Positions 7,956 to 17,855 of a stretch of 17,855 bases of DNA are shown in pieces; positions within the stretch are counted from its first letter, which is position 1; each line of letters begins with the position of its first letter. Where the stretch lies: NCBI RefSeq assembly GCF_022376445.1, contig NW_025955625.1:1-17855 (forward strand). Direction: 5' to 3'. The notes beneath the pieces are model-generated. The model searched no databases. It was not told the DNA's origin and saw only the letters and a program-made list of their open reading frames with translations. Source of the DNA: Fomitopsis serialis (Eukaryota > Basidiomycota > Agaricomycetes > Polyporales > Fomitopsidaceae). Made by a program: the position numbers and the translations under genes.

Positions 7956-9795
7956 ATGGCCGGGCATCGCAGCACGTATTCCAACATCGACTCGGGCGCG
8001 CCGTACCAGAATGGCGCGTACAGTTCCTCCCAGTGGCTCGAGAAACAGCAGTCAAGCAGCCGCAAGTCCAGATTCATCGTGAGTCCCGCTATATATCCCC
8101 TTTGGTTCGAACTTCGCGGCCTCTTCTCCCCGCCGTCTTCTCTGCCTTCCCCCGCATTGCGCAGTACACAGTCGCTGACCGCGCGTCTCTGCACCGCCCC
8201 CAATGCGCCGGCGTTCAAAGGTCATCGGCTCTGTCGTCGCTCTTGTAGTGCTCATCGCTGCCGGCGTCGTCATCGGCGTCGTCGTCTCAAAGCGTAACAG
8301 CAGCTCGAGCTCCAAGAAGGCTGCGAGCGGCGACTCGACCTCGGGATACGCAGTCGGCCCCTACGGCGTCGTCAAACAGACGGACAAAAACGACCCGAGC
8401 ACGTTCATCAAGGATGATGCGCTCAAGCAGTCCTTCTACGGCCTGGCCTACACCCCCGACAACTCTCAGCTCCCTAACTGCGGCAACTCCCTCGGTGCGT
8501 ATTCAGCGCCGGCCGCGCGTGCGTGCGACTCTGACTCAACATGCGCAGATGCTGTGATTGAGGACATCCAGCTCATCTCCCAGCTGACCACGGTGAGTCC
8601 TCGGCCTCGGCCCCACCTTCGTAACATCTACGCAGTCTAATCTCCCTGCAGCGCCTCCGTCTCTACGGCGCCGACTGCAACCAATCTGCGCTCGTGGTAC
8701 GTCTCCCACACGCACGTCTCGTGAAGCGCGGGTTGATTGAGTTGTTGTGAACAGCTCGAGGCGATCAAGCAGACCAAGGTCAATGTCACCGCGTGGCTCG
8801 CCGTGTACAACGTCCCGAACAACGCGACTGCGTATGAGGAGCAGCGTGACAAGGTCCTCGACGCGGTCAAGACGTACGGCACCGACCACATCGGCGGTGT
8901 CACCGTCGGCAACGAATTCATACTCGAGTGCGCGCTTCTCCTCATGCTGCGTGGTACTCTTGTGCTGACTACTCTCAAGCTTCATGGGAGCAAACAGCGG
9001 CGGCACTGACCCGAACGGCGCGGTTGGCGACGCTGGCGCGGCGCTCCTGATCGCGAACATCACCGACATGAAGAGCCAGCTCTCCAGCCTGGGCCACTCT
9101 GTCCCGGTCGGCACGTCGGACGCGGGCTCGTACTTCAACGACAAGGTCCTGCAGAGCGTCGACTATGCCGTGCGTCCCGCCGCTGCTCCGCGTATACGGA
9201 TTGTGCTGACATATGCACCTGTGTTTGCTGTGGCTGTTTAGTTGTCGAACATCCACGCGTGGTTCGCGAACGTGTCTATCGCGCAGGCTGGGAGCTGGAC
9301 GTACACGTTCTTCGAGGAGGAGAACGTTGCTGTCGCCCAGGGCCTCTCGAACAAGCCTGACTTCGCCATCGGCGAGACTGGCTGGCCTACGGTAACTCCG
9401 TTCGCTCCGCAGGATCGCAGTGACTGTACTGACCTGGGTCTACGTAGAACTCGACGACGCAGGCTGCGATGAGCGACGGTCCCTCGACTGCGTCCGAGGC
9501 GAACCTGCAGACGTTCATGAACGACTTCGTGTGCGGCTCGAACAAGAACGGCACGGAGTACTTCTTCTTCGAGGTACGTGACTGAACAGATCATGAGAGT
9601 GATCCGGGGACTGATATGAATGGGATAGTTCGCCGACGAGGACTGGCAGAGGGAACAGTTTGGCGGTGTCGAGGGGTACTGGGGACTCTTCCACGACAAG
9701 TGCGTTGCGTCGCCTCTCCATCTATCGTATAAATTGATGCTGACGACCTTTGCTGTAGCCGGACCCTCAAGGGCATCACCATCCCCGACTGCTGA
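7956..9795 (+). CDS. GH17 beta-1,3-glucanase, type II membrane protein
   Basis: Glycoside hydrolase family 17 enzyme predicted to cut or remodel beta-1,3-glucan in the cell wall. Ten exons join without a phase error: 7956-8078, 8221-8494, 8549-8592, 8652-8696, 8755-8927, 8980-9169, 9242-9391, 9448-9573, 9629-9699, 9759-9795, giving 410 aa. The first intron has 142 nt and the other eight have 52-72 nt. The start has a GCCATGG context. Residues 1-41 are a Ser/Gln-rich cytosolic tail, 42-64 form one hydrophobic segment (VIGSVVALVVLIAAGVV) with no cleavage site after it, then a Ser-rich stalk and the catalytic domain from FYGLAYTP. E216 in TVGNEF is the likely acid/base and E328 in GETGWPT the likely nucleophile. 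The ending YWGLFHD..LKGITIPDC is typical of the family. Several N-glycosylation sequons (NVT, NAT, NIT, NST) fit an exposed domain. The design resembles the Aspergillus BtgC type. All expected key residues are present. Confidence 0.95.
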
Positions 9796-10560
9796 ACGCG
9801 CTGCGCCTCCCGTTCCGTCTCCTCTCATATATCCGCACTAGATCGATTTGCATCCCCGTTCGCGTTCTTGTCCCCATACCTCTCCCTCCCTACTACCATT
9901 CGCATTCTCGAACATTGAACCCTCTTCATAGGTGACCCGGACACCTCCCATCACAGTCTAGTCGAACTTGCGTTCGCACTTGATAAACCTTGACACTCAA
10001 TACCCGCACGCGCCCCCCTACCCTGTCCGGTGATCCGTCTCGTTACTTAGTTATACCTTCTTGATCGGACGGCCCCTGGCGCGCGACCTGTACGCTATGA
10101 TCGCCAGGCGATGGTTCCGCACTTGCCCCCTCGTGGCGAAAGGAGAGGGACCTGTTTGGACGGTCGATGGACTTCCCTTGGACTATGGCTGTTGTTGTGT
10201 GCGCGAGGTGGATAGTGGGTTATGTATAGCTACTTATCTCCGGGACGTAATGGATGTTGGGTTATCTAGCTGCCAGCTTCGCGTGTCGTTGAAATACCTT
10301 GAAGAATGGGATACCGTTGGTGGTAGGGTATGTATGAATGGGCGAAGATCAACTGACTGCAGCTGCAGATATCATTGGAAAAGACTACTTGATACAATAT
10401 GCCAACATAAGAGCGCGAATGCCGATGTGTGCGAATGAAGTCCCAAGTTCGTATGCAAGACGACGATGAATGATACCTAGCTACCGTGAAGTCATAAGAG
10501 TCATAAAATGGGCGGTCCATCCCGCGGGCCGTCATACTGTACACTTCCCGCAAGCTCGCG
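9796..10560. other. Intergenic region between convergent GH17 and DnaJ genes
   Basis: The GH17 gene (+) and the DnaJ gene (-) end toward each other here, so this stretch should carry both 3' untranslated regions. The first 200 bases are pyrimidine-rich and AT-containing, like a fungal 3' UTR. Open frames in it (for example 10061-10438) show no motif. I see no hairpin, repeat or RNA gene. Confidence 0.5.
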
Positions 10561-12360
10561 TCACGCCCGCCACCCCATCGCCTTCCGCAGATTCTGCCAC
10601 CGCGACGGCTGCGCGTGCTCTCCCTCATTGAAGACGAACTCCCACCGGACGAGCAGGTCGCCCTTCCCGACCATCCGCCCGCCCTTGATGACGGGCATCC
10701 CCGCGCCGACGATCCGCGTGCCGTCCGCGCCCTCCGCCAGCGTGCGCGGGATGCGCAGCGCGAACTCCTCGCCGTCCATCCCGAGCACGTACGCGTGGTC
10801 CGCGTCGCCCGCGCCGGGCGGGTGCTCCTCCCAGGGGACCTGCACTGCGGCGACGAGGTCGTCGCCCTGGCGCGCGAAGCGCGGGTGGTGCTCCTGCTCG
10901 ACGACGAAGACGATGTCCTGGAAGGACCCGTCCGCGCGCTCGTTGCCCATCCCCGGGACGATCACGCGCGTGCCCGTGCGCCAGGCGGGGTCGACGGGGA
11001 TCGGGATCTTGACGGACTCGGTCGCGCCGCTGCGCAGCGTGCGCGTGATGCGGTAGTGGTGCGCGCGTGCGTGGTAGAGGTCGTCGAGCGTGAGGTGCAG
11101 CGGGAACGTCCAGTCCTTGGCCCGCCGCGGGTGCGCGGCGGGGTGGTGCGGCGAGCGCAGCGGCGGGATCGGCGTGCCGAGGTTGATGAAGTCGTAGTCG
11201 ATCACGTCCGCGGACGTGCCTGTGCTGGATATTGTATCGTCCAAGGGCGGGTCCGTGTCGAGCTTGGACCGTTTGGGGAAGAAGCCTGGCCTTCTTTGTG
11301 ACGTGGTGCTGTATGCGTGCGTGTTCAAGTTCATTAATGTGCGAGCGTGAATGATCGATCAGTGAGTAGGCATGAGAATGTATGGAACGAAGGTGCAGCT
11401 GACCTGTCATCTGAACGTTGGCGGGTTTGACGCTTGCGAGGCCAGGTGAAGTAGGCTTCTGCGGTGTGCTGGGGATGAGTTGGAGAGTGGGGAGAATGGG
11501 CGTCCTTGTTGTGACTACCCGGAGATTGCGCGCGAAGATTGTCTTTCGATCGTGATGAGTGCTGCCTGCGCCCTTCATCTCTTGGACGGCGCTCGGTATG
11601 TGCATGATTTGCATCCTCTGGAGTAGAGGGTGAGGGGTGCGCATCACTCCTCTCCTTGCTATGAGAATGCCTGCCACTTCGCGAGTCGCCACGTAGATCC
11701 GACCGCGATGAAGTAGAATGTCGGCCAGCGTCACTTGCTTCGTCTCGATGCGGCCTATCCTTGTGTAACTTGTTCCGGGTCGAGCTCTTCGGCGAAGACG
11801 GAGGTGTTGTGCAGGCAGTGTGTGAGCTTGACCGTCTACGACAGGCGTCAATTACTCGGTCTCAAGACCATCTAATCAGCACTCACGTTGAATGAGCGTC
11901 AGATTCGTTGTGGGTTCGTGAGTGCGAGGATTGGGCATCCTCGTTTCTGTGTTCACGAGGAGAAGCGCTTGCGTCCGGCGCTGAACGGGAATGCTCCCGA
12001 CGGTGATGCTTCTCAGGGTGAGGGCTACCTCGTCTCCTATGCTGATAGTACTCCAGCAAGACGGTATAGGCCTCGTTGACCTGCGCAGTCGCGGAGTTCA
12101 GTGCCCGCACTCTGACACACTAGACGGAGATACAGGCGCACCTCGATGAACTTTTGTTGCGCCTCCTCCTTGTCGACTGTATGGCGGTCCGGATGCCATT
12201 TCAAAGCCTGGTCATTGATCCCCGTCAGCACGCCGTTGTACAGAGAATGACACGAACGCACGAGTTTCTTGTACGCAGCTCTGATTTCCTCTTCCCCGAC
12301 ATCATCGGGCTCGAGTTCTAACGCCTCGTAATACCTATGGCTTGGAATAGCGACCGGCAT
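10561..12360 (-). CDS. DnaJ/Hsp40 co-chaperone, class B-like with Ser/Arg/His-rich linker
   Basis: J-domain protein that stimulates the Hsp70 ATPase and hands over clients. Five exons (minus strand): 12360-12262, 12207-12142, 12080-11887, 11835-11404, 11308-10561, giving 512 aa. Introns are 54, 61, 51 and 95 nt with GT-AG ends and consistent phases. The start is the first in-frame ATG; frames further upstream open only with GTG. The J domain spans residues 8-68, with HPD at 38-40 (KWHPDRH) and helix III/IV in KFIEVNEAYTVL. Residues about 72-260 form a low-complexity linker rich in Ser, His, Arg and Asp, where class B proteins usually have a Gly/Phe region. From about 334 follow two client-binding CTD beta domains (LHLTLDDLY, VPGMGNE, DIVFVVEQEHHPRF, GAGMPVIKG, GDLLVRWEFVF) and a short C-terminal helix likely used for dimerisation. 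There is no CxxCxGxG zinc finger, so it is not class A. The last exon is clearly more GC-rich than the linker. Confidence 0.93.
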
Positions 12361-14787
12361 AGTGAGCGCAGAGGACAAGACGGTACGCGACAGAGAACGT
12401 GGCAGCTCAGTAAGGGGCACGAAGATTGGGTGTCGGTTGAGACGGGGACGCCTGCCACTCGGCTATGTTTTATGTATCTTGAAGTAATACGGAACGAGGC
12501 AGCGGCAAGATGTCACCGGATCTCCTGGAGTGGTTTCAGCGGCTCAAATCACCTTTTGGCGGACGCCTCTCCGGCCCACCTCGTGTTGTACACGCCGATC
12601 GGGTATGGCGTTGCTTTCGGTTGATATACCTTTGTGGCGTTGGTGGGCCACTCCCGATTCTTCCTTCCTGTATCCAAAGCTTGTTCTGCTGCGCAGGGTC
12701 TAGGTTACTGCGAGAGATCGAGCACAGCCCGTAGGTTGCACGTTGGTGAGGATGCCACTGTGTGGTGCCGGGTACCACTTCGCAACCGCACAGGGACACA
12801 ACGAGGCAATTTATGGAGTGACACAGCCAGGCAAAATCTGGCGCACAGGTGCAGGACCTACGCCGCGATATTATTCCCTGGTTTCCTCTTGCAGAACAGG
12901 CTGGACGACATTCCGAGCTGCATGGCCCGCCCTGGGTCGCAGATCATAACGGCATGACGCGCTCGATGAGCCGCGCGATATAGAATGATGCGCTGGTAGC
13001 GATATACAGAAATGAAATCGATGCGGACACATTTGAGCATGACCCGCGGAGAGTTATACCAATATTTGGTCGGTGCTTGTCGAGGACGCTTCGTGGGCGT
13101 GTGGGTTTGAGACGCGTTGGCAGGAATTCGAAACACGCGCACCGCGAAAAGCACGTGGTCTCGATCGCGTCGCTGTCGCTCCGAGCCGTGGCGACACTGC
13201 TCAGAAAGGTGCCCTCCGCCTTTCAATATCTTCTTAGGTGGTCATGCTCAGAAACCACCGTATACGCGGTGTAGCATCCGTCTACCTTTAGGTCCGCTTC
13301 AGATCAGCATGGTGCCATACCGCGGGTAGCATAGTACGCGCGTGCATGCTCTAGTGGTCGACGCCTTACACCTAATCGTGTTGAAGTCTCCCCATCGGCA
13401 AGGCCAGGTGCAGTCGAGCTGTGAGTAACCCCAACCTTGAAAATATCCGACCGATTTGACGTAACAATTTGTACACCGCTTTTGCTGCAGGAGATAACGC
13501 CCCATGCCGACACGACATGTACAAGGCCTGCCGTTTTCTCTGCACGGCCGCATCGATCATACATGGGTCGTCTGCTGCAGCGCAAGAGCTCTAGACACCG
13601 TTCGACTGAACGTGAGCTCGGGCCATGCCCTCGCTTGACAATATATGAATACGCGCGGTCTACAACGCTTCTAGGGTTGCGGCGCATGCATCCTGACGGC
13701 TGCTTGTGCACGACAAGCTCTCTTTTCCAGAAGAATGGCCATTGCCTTATTGTGCATCAGGAATCGCAATGTAGCGAGCGGCAGTCGATTTTCCTATCCG
13801 GCATATATTGACGTAGAAATGGTGATCACCGCCGAGATGAACCCGCTAGGTAAGTCATAATGCACCTGTGCCGCGATACCCAAAATATGCGGGACTGACC
13901 TGTTCAGGTCGCGCACGTCTGTCGTGCTGGCGGTCTGCGGCCGATTGCCCTTGACCGAACTCCATGATGGTCAGTGCCTCCGGGAAACCTCAAGTGACCC
14001 TTGCAGTCGGATTGGTGAGACGAAGATCACCTTTCGTGTGCCCTCCGTGTCATCCTTGACTACAAGCCACAGGTATCTACGTTCGGACTCTCCATGATCA
14101 ATGGAAACGGCCCATCCTGTATCCGCACCCACCACCCCATCGCCCTGCTTCTTCAGTAAGAGCCGAGGTTCGGACGCTCGCATCAGCCCCAGCTGCCTTG
14201 TTGTCTGCAGCCTGTCTGCGCCCTCACACCACGCCCGGCATGTCCAACGGGCCCTTCTAGCGGCTCGGACAAGGTTAGCTCTCTCACCCTACGCCTGGAC
14301 AATGTAACATGTTTTGCCTATCTCTGTTGTACGTTTTGTGTCAGCCGCAGACATGCCTCCGGAGAGCAGGTCAATATATTGAAGCTGGAAGTTATGGCCA
14401 GTATGTCTACGCGTTCACCCGTCGGCGTCTAACCGACTTTCGTCCAATGGCTTCGACATGGTTCCTTGAGAATCGGGCCATTCTTTCTCATCCGTTGTGG
14501 AAATGCTTGCAGCTTCGTCTTACTTACACCCTGCCTACGCACCCAGCTGTGGTTCCATTACAGGAGTCACGTCGAGAAGGCGCAACATTGAGCTCTCATG
14601 GTGATGCCTACGCATCGATCGTTACTATTGTCGGTACATCACATTGCACGTCCTGTGTGCACAGTTTAGACTGCATTCGTGGGGCGGTAGCATTGAGTAC
14701 TGTACAGCCCATCGAAGGTGGCGTCTCTGGCGATGCCCGTCCTTCCATTCACACTGCGCGGAATGGTCCATGTTCAACCGATCCCGT
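12361..14787. other. 2.4-kb intergenic stretch without an identified gene
   Basis: This lies between the DnaJ 5' end and the amidohydrolase 3' end. Many overlapping short frames occur on both strands, none with a recognisable motif. The only gene-like signal is a pair of good splice sites near 13731-13907 (separate entry). A minus-strand frame at 14183-13971 has a protein-like stretch (GWAVSIDHGESERRYLWLVV) but no family I can name. No transposon end, tRNA or tandem repeat was seen. Confidence 0.5.
13731..13955 (+). other. Possible exon pair of an unidentified gene
   Basis: A pyrimidine tract with CAG (ends at 13730) resembles a 3' splice site. After it an open frame, with ATG at 13735, runs to an excellent donor (GTAAGT at 13850). 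A 58-nt putative intron follows, with a branch-like ACTGAC and an acceptor TTCAG ending at 13907; size and signals match the verified introns in this window. The frame before the intron includes YIDVEMVITAEMNPL. In the joined frame a stop comes soon after, at 13953-13955, so either the gene ends there, further splicing follows, or the match is chance. I recognise no family. Transcript data would decide. Confidence 0.25.
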
Positions 14788-17700
14788 TCAAAGCAGGTCT
14801 ACGAGCGCTCGTCCAGAAGACACAACCGCGACGGGTTTGCTGGATAAGTCGAACATCCCGCCTCCTTGATAGGCGACAAGGTCACCGCCGTCCTGGTCGA
14901 CCCATTCTTGTACGCCCAGCAGTTTTTCGAGATTAGTCGAGACGAGTGCACGCGCCTGCTCTTTGGTGATGCGCCCGTTGCTCTCCAGTGCAGCCTGAGG
15001 CAGGCCAATTGAGCATGGCTGACACAAGGCCCATAGGTTATGTGCGACGAACCCATGCGGTTTCGAACCGTGTATTGGCTGCCTGCCATGCATCGCGAAT
15101 GCCAACGGCAACCGTTACCCCTGCATCCATGAGAGTGACTAGGGAAGTATCGTTTGTAAGAGGCGGACCCGCCAAACTGAGCAGAAGGGACGCGCGTCAG
15201 TGTCGTGTTAGGCACGGCTATTAAGAAGCACCTACATCCTGCGATCATCCCATGTCTGAGGGAAAGGCCTCGCGGGTTCCAGGATGACCCCCACGTTGGC
15301 TTCAGCTGGACAGTTGAAGCGACGACAAACACTAAGCGCAATAATACAGTACATGGATTCCTTGTACCTACCAATTTGTCCCGCGATAAGATGTGCTTCA
15401 GTGGCGCGGAAGAAGACCATCTTCATGTAAGATCCGCGAGCTTCCGCAATCTCGTCCTTGAGCTTCAGCAACGTGGCCATGATGTCGGCGCTCGCGACCT
15501 CAACAACCAACGGAATCGCGCCCTACACAAACCGCTCAGCATTCGCTAGCTCCGGGGACCAGCGGCGACGACAAGAGACGCACCTGGGCAGCCTTCTCGA
15601 ACCAATGACCCGTCTCGGTATGATCAGGCTCGCCATTCAATAGTAATCTCCGTAACGCGGCGATCTGGTGCTAACGCTCACGCGGCTCGTAGCAGCGAAG
15701 GGAGCAGTGCGGCTGATAACCACATGGAGTGCGGTCACATCCTTGATTATGGCGCCATGCTCTAGTGCATGGGCAGACCCGGTGCGGAAAGTGACCGAGA
15801 GACCAGCGATGATACTTGAAGAGCCAGCGAAAAGGCTGCTCTTCTCCAGCGAAGAGGTAGCGTATGTTACGCCACCGCGGTGTGCCAAGCTTTGAGCGAC
15901 AAGGGACCAGTCAGCTTGCGCACGCACCATGAACCATTGATCACGTACAGGGCATTCCAGTTCCCGAATTGCATTGCGTCCGCTGCGCGTACCACACCGC
16001 CCTCATCGCCCAGGATTGTCGGTACGTCACCGTAAAATGGATCATATAACGCGCCATCCCCTGTAGACGGCTCGCCCGCAATCTCCTCGGTACCAAGCGG
16101 CGAGCCGAAGCTCATGATGCCCGGCATAATGCTCCCTCCATGCAGGTCTAGGACAGCATCTACGTCGTGTCCGTCGAGGGCCTGCAGTCCTTTCCGGCGC
16201 AAGTGATCTTGCCCGCCTCAGCGATAACGTTCAGAAGCGCACTTTCATCCAAGAGAGAGCTTGTGCCTCCCTCAGCCTCCGTGTTTCTTATGACTACCTC
16301 CCTGACGTTCTTGAAGATCACGCGCCCTCGGTGCTTCCTCGTATCGAGTGGTGGGAGTCCCTCCCACTTGACCGCTTCCTCCCTTTCCTCATCCCAGCTA
16401 GGAACGCTGGGCACTTCTCGGAACGCATGCCCTTCTTTGCCTTTCCCGTGACCACGCCGTCCTCGTCCGTGCCCACTGCAGTATACCATCGATCCATACT
16501 TTCCGCGGTGTCGCGCCGAGCTGGAGAGGGTGAGAGTCCCAGAGGACGAGGTCAGCATCAGCCCCTTCTTGCAGGACACCGATGCGGTGCGACATGCCTG
16601 CGGCGGTCGCAGGTACCGCTGTGACGGACGAGAGCGCCAGGTGCGGAGGAAGGCCTAACGGAATATCTCGTTAGACCTGGATTCGTGACGATACAGACCA
16701 CGGACCGAAGTAATGCGCCTGTTGTGCCTCAAACAAGAGGTAGCGACTGTTTAGAACGGGGTGATCTGACTGCAAGAAATGGTTAGGAGAGCGAGCTGTC
16801 AATCACCGCCAGACAACGCACTTTCAACACGACGGGTATGCCATTATCTGCGAGGACGCGCGGTGCAAACTCTGAACCTCGGTAAGACTCGCGCTTGTAA
16901 CGATGGTTGGTTGCGAATATGGCGATGGCAGGTGTTCCGCCCCAGCTGTTGTGCATAGATAGGTCCTAGCGATATCCCGTGACTTGCACGAGAACCTTAC
17001 GTTCTTTTGAGTAGGTCAGGCACGAGCCATGCTTCTGAGGCATGATGGAAGGATGCAATCGGGAATTGGAACTCGTTGGTCAACTTACAGAACGGATTGA
17101 GAGTTGGGACGATCGACCAAAGAGGACTTTTGTAGACTCACTCGAACAATGTCGTCCAGATCCACTTCCTCATAACAGTGGTTGGCAATCTATCGCTGCA
17201 ATCAGTCGCGTTGTCCGTATCATCACATTCACACGTACCTTCACTCGCCCCCTGAGCACATCCACCAGCGCTTCCCATTGTAGACTTTCTGGATAGACCT
17301 CACTCCGTATTTCCTCCCATAATCCTGCTTCGGCTTTGACACAGTAAGCATCTTGCGCAAGTTTTATCTTCCGCGCCTCGTTGTAGGCAGATCGAAAAGA
17401 CCAAATTGCATCCATACGATTGCCATAGCGCCTCAGGTTCTCTCCGCACGCTTGTCTATGTAAGCACGGAGTGTTGACTCTCTTGATTAGCAAACAATTA
17501 AAGGGAATCTTACTTCATGTGTCTCCAGCGCATAGGTTGGTCGCGACCGGCTTCAGTACCATTCAAGCTATGTGGAGGCTCCAGATCATAGACGTAGGTG
17601 ACCTGTCGGAGTCTTACGCAGCTTGAACATGAAGGCCTGGCCACCAATTGCGTTACCGCTTCCCGGAAGAACCTGCACAGATGTCACACCGCCAGCAATG

Positions 17701-17855
17701 GCCAGCATGAACGCGTCGTCGTGTGTATTGAATGCGTCAATGCTCCTCAGCCACGGTAAGACAGGACCGTGCCTAGAGTTGACATCAAACGCGCCGCGCA
17801 TGAATGGCGCACTGAAAAGACCGACATGAGAGTGGAGGTCAACTACAGTAGCCAA
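14788..17855 (-). pseudogene. Amidohydrolase-superfamily protein (imidazolonepropionase-related, CE9-like annotation), partial and frameshifted
   Basis: Large metal-dependent hydrolase; the 5' end is beyond the right edge. Exons (minus): 17855-17514, 17455-17239, 17189-17142, 17083-17001, 16945-16822, 16769-16706, 16654-15949, 15889-15584, 15522-15372, 15305-15236, 15176-15053, 14994-14788. All eleven introns are 49-66 nt, GT-AG. Metal-site motifs in order: HxH in VVDLHSHVG, NHCYE, FHHASEAW, and the Asp of SDHPVL. A second, related half follows (LDLHGGSIMPG, GSPLGTEEIAGEPSTGDG, GGVTYATSSLEKSS), which keeps the fold-like signatures but not the HxH. It ends with STNLEKLLGV and AVVSSGRALVDLL. 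The frame is broken near 17600 (between RKTPTG and TYVYDLEPP), near 16185 (between CAGKDC and ALDGHDVDA), and near 15667 (between RVSVS and IAALRRLL). A further shift near 16440-16490 after DGILQ could instead be a 46-nt intron. Splice sites and conserved blocks are otherwise intact, so decay is recent or the sequence has errors. The natural substrate is unknown. Confidence 0.87.

Noticed and set aside
7319..8218. Minus-strand open frame of 299 codons upstream of and over GH17 exon 1
   Set aside because: It runs antisense through the GH17 first exon and first intron and has no motifs. Its composition is what a GC-rich opposite strand produces by chance.
10615..11301. Plus-strand open frame of 228 codons opposite the DnaJ last exon
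   Set aside because: It is highly biased toward Arg, Asp, Val and Ala, as expected from the antisense of a GC-rich exon. The opposite strand carries clear DnaJ C-terminal domains.
10625..11851. Minus-strand open frame of 408 codons overlapping DnaJ
   Set aside because: Its frame differs from the J-domain and CTD frame, ignores the good intron at 11403-11309, and ends in a long Arg/Ala/Gly-rich low-complexity tail. The spliced five-exon model explains the locus better.
15055..15075. GGTTTCGAACC resembling a tRNA T-arm
   Set aside because: It lies within a well-supported amidohydrolase exon on the other strand, and no matching acceptor, D or anticodon arms are nearby.
15561..15889. Very short introns of 15-17 nt that would explain amidohydrolase breaks near 17610 and 15667
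   Set aside because: GT and AG are present, but spliceosomal introns of this size are not expected in fungi. The 15-nt one does not change the frame, and the segments removed look like conserved protein.

Overview
This window reads as nuclear DNA of a filamentous basidiomycete fungus, probably an agaricomycete. The genes are cut by many short introns, mostly 49-72 nt, with GTRNGY-type donors, CTGAC-like branch sites and YAG acceptors. The coding exons are GC-rich, and the gene families found are common in such fungi. The species call is an inference. I see no tRNA, rRNA, CRISPR array or prokaryotic-type operon.

Layout: (1) 1-842 has no recognisable gene. (2) 859-3897 is a 5'-truncated non-LTR (LINE-type) retrotransposon on the minus strand. 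It carries the end of a reverse transcriptase, a cysteine-rich motif, an RNase H domain and a zinc knuckle, and it ends in a poly(A) tail. Perfect 16-bp target-site duplications flank it at 843-858 and 3898-3913. (3) 3914-5709 has no recognisable gene. (4) 5795-6875 (+) is a six-exon cytosolic glutathione S-transferase gene, broken near its 3' end by a one-base frameshift. (5) 7956-9795 (+) is an intact ten-exon gene for a type II membrane GH17 beta-1,3-glucanase (410 aa). (6) 12360-10561 (-) is an intact five-exon gene for a DnaJ/Hsp40 co-chaperone (512 aa), convergent with GH17. (7) 12361-14787 holds no identified gene, only a candidate spliced exon pair near 13731-13955. (8) 17855-14788 (-) is a twelve-exon amidohydrolase-superfamily gene. 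It enters from beyond the right edge, and its reading frame is broken at three clear places plus one arguable place.

The genes do not form a pathway: GH17 acts on cell-wall glucan, DnaJ is an Hsp70 partner, and GST and the amidohydrolase are soluble enzymes. The shared theme is local decay: a recent retrotransposon insertion lies near two enzyme genes whose exons and splice sites are well preserved but whose frames carry small indels. GH17, DnaJ and the retrotransposon ORF are open throughout, so the indels are not spread evenly. Sequencing error still has to be excluded. I found no convincing sign of a previously undescribed system. The best-supported unusual points are the complete insertion footprint of the LINE, a chimeric ORF created by it, and the two broken enzyme genes.
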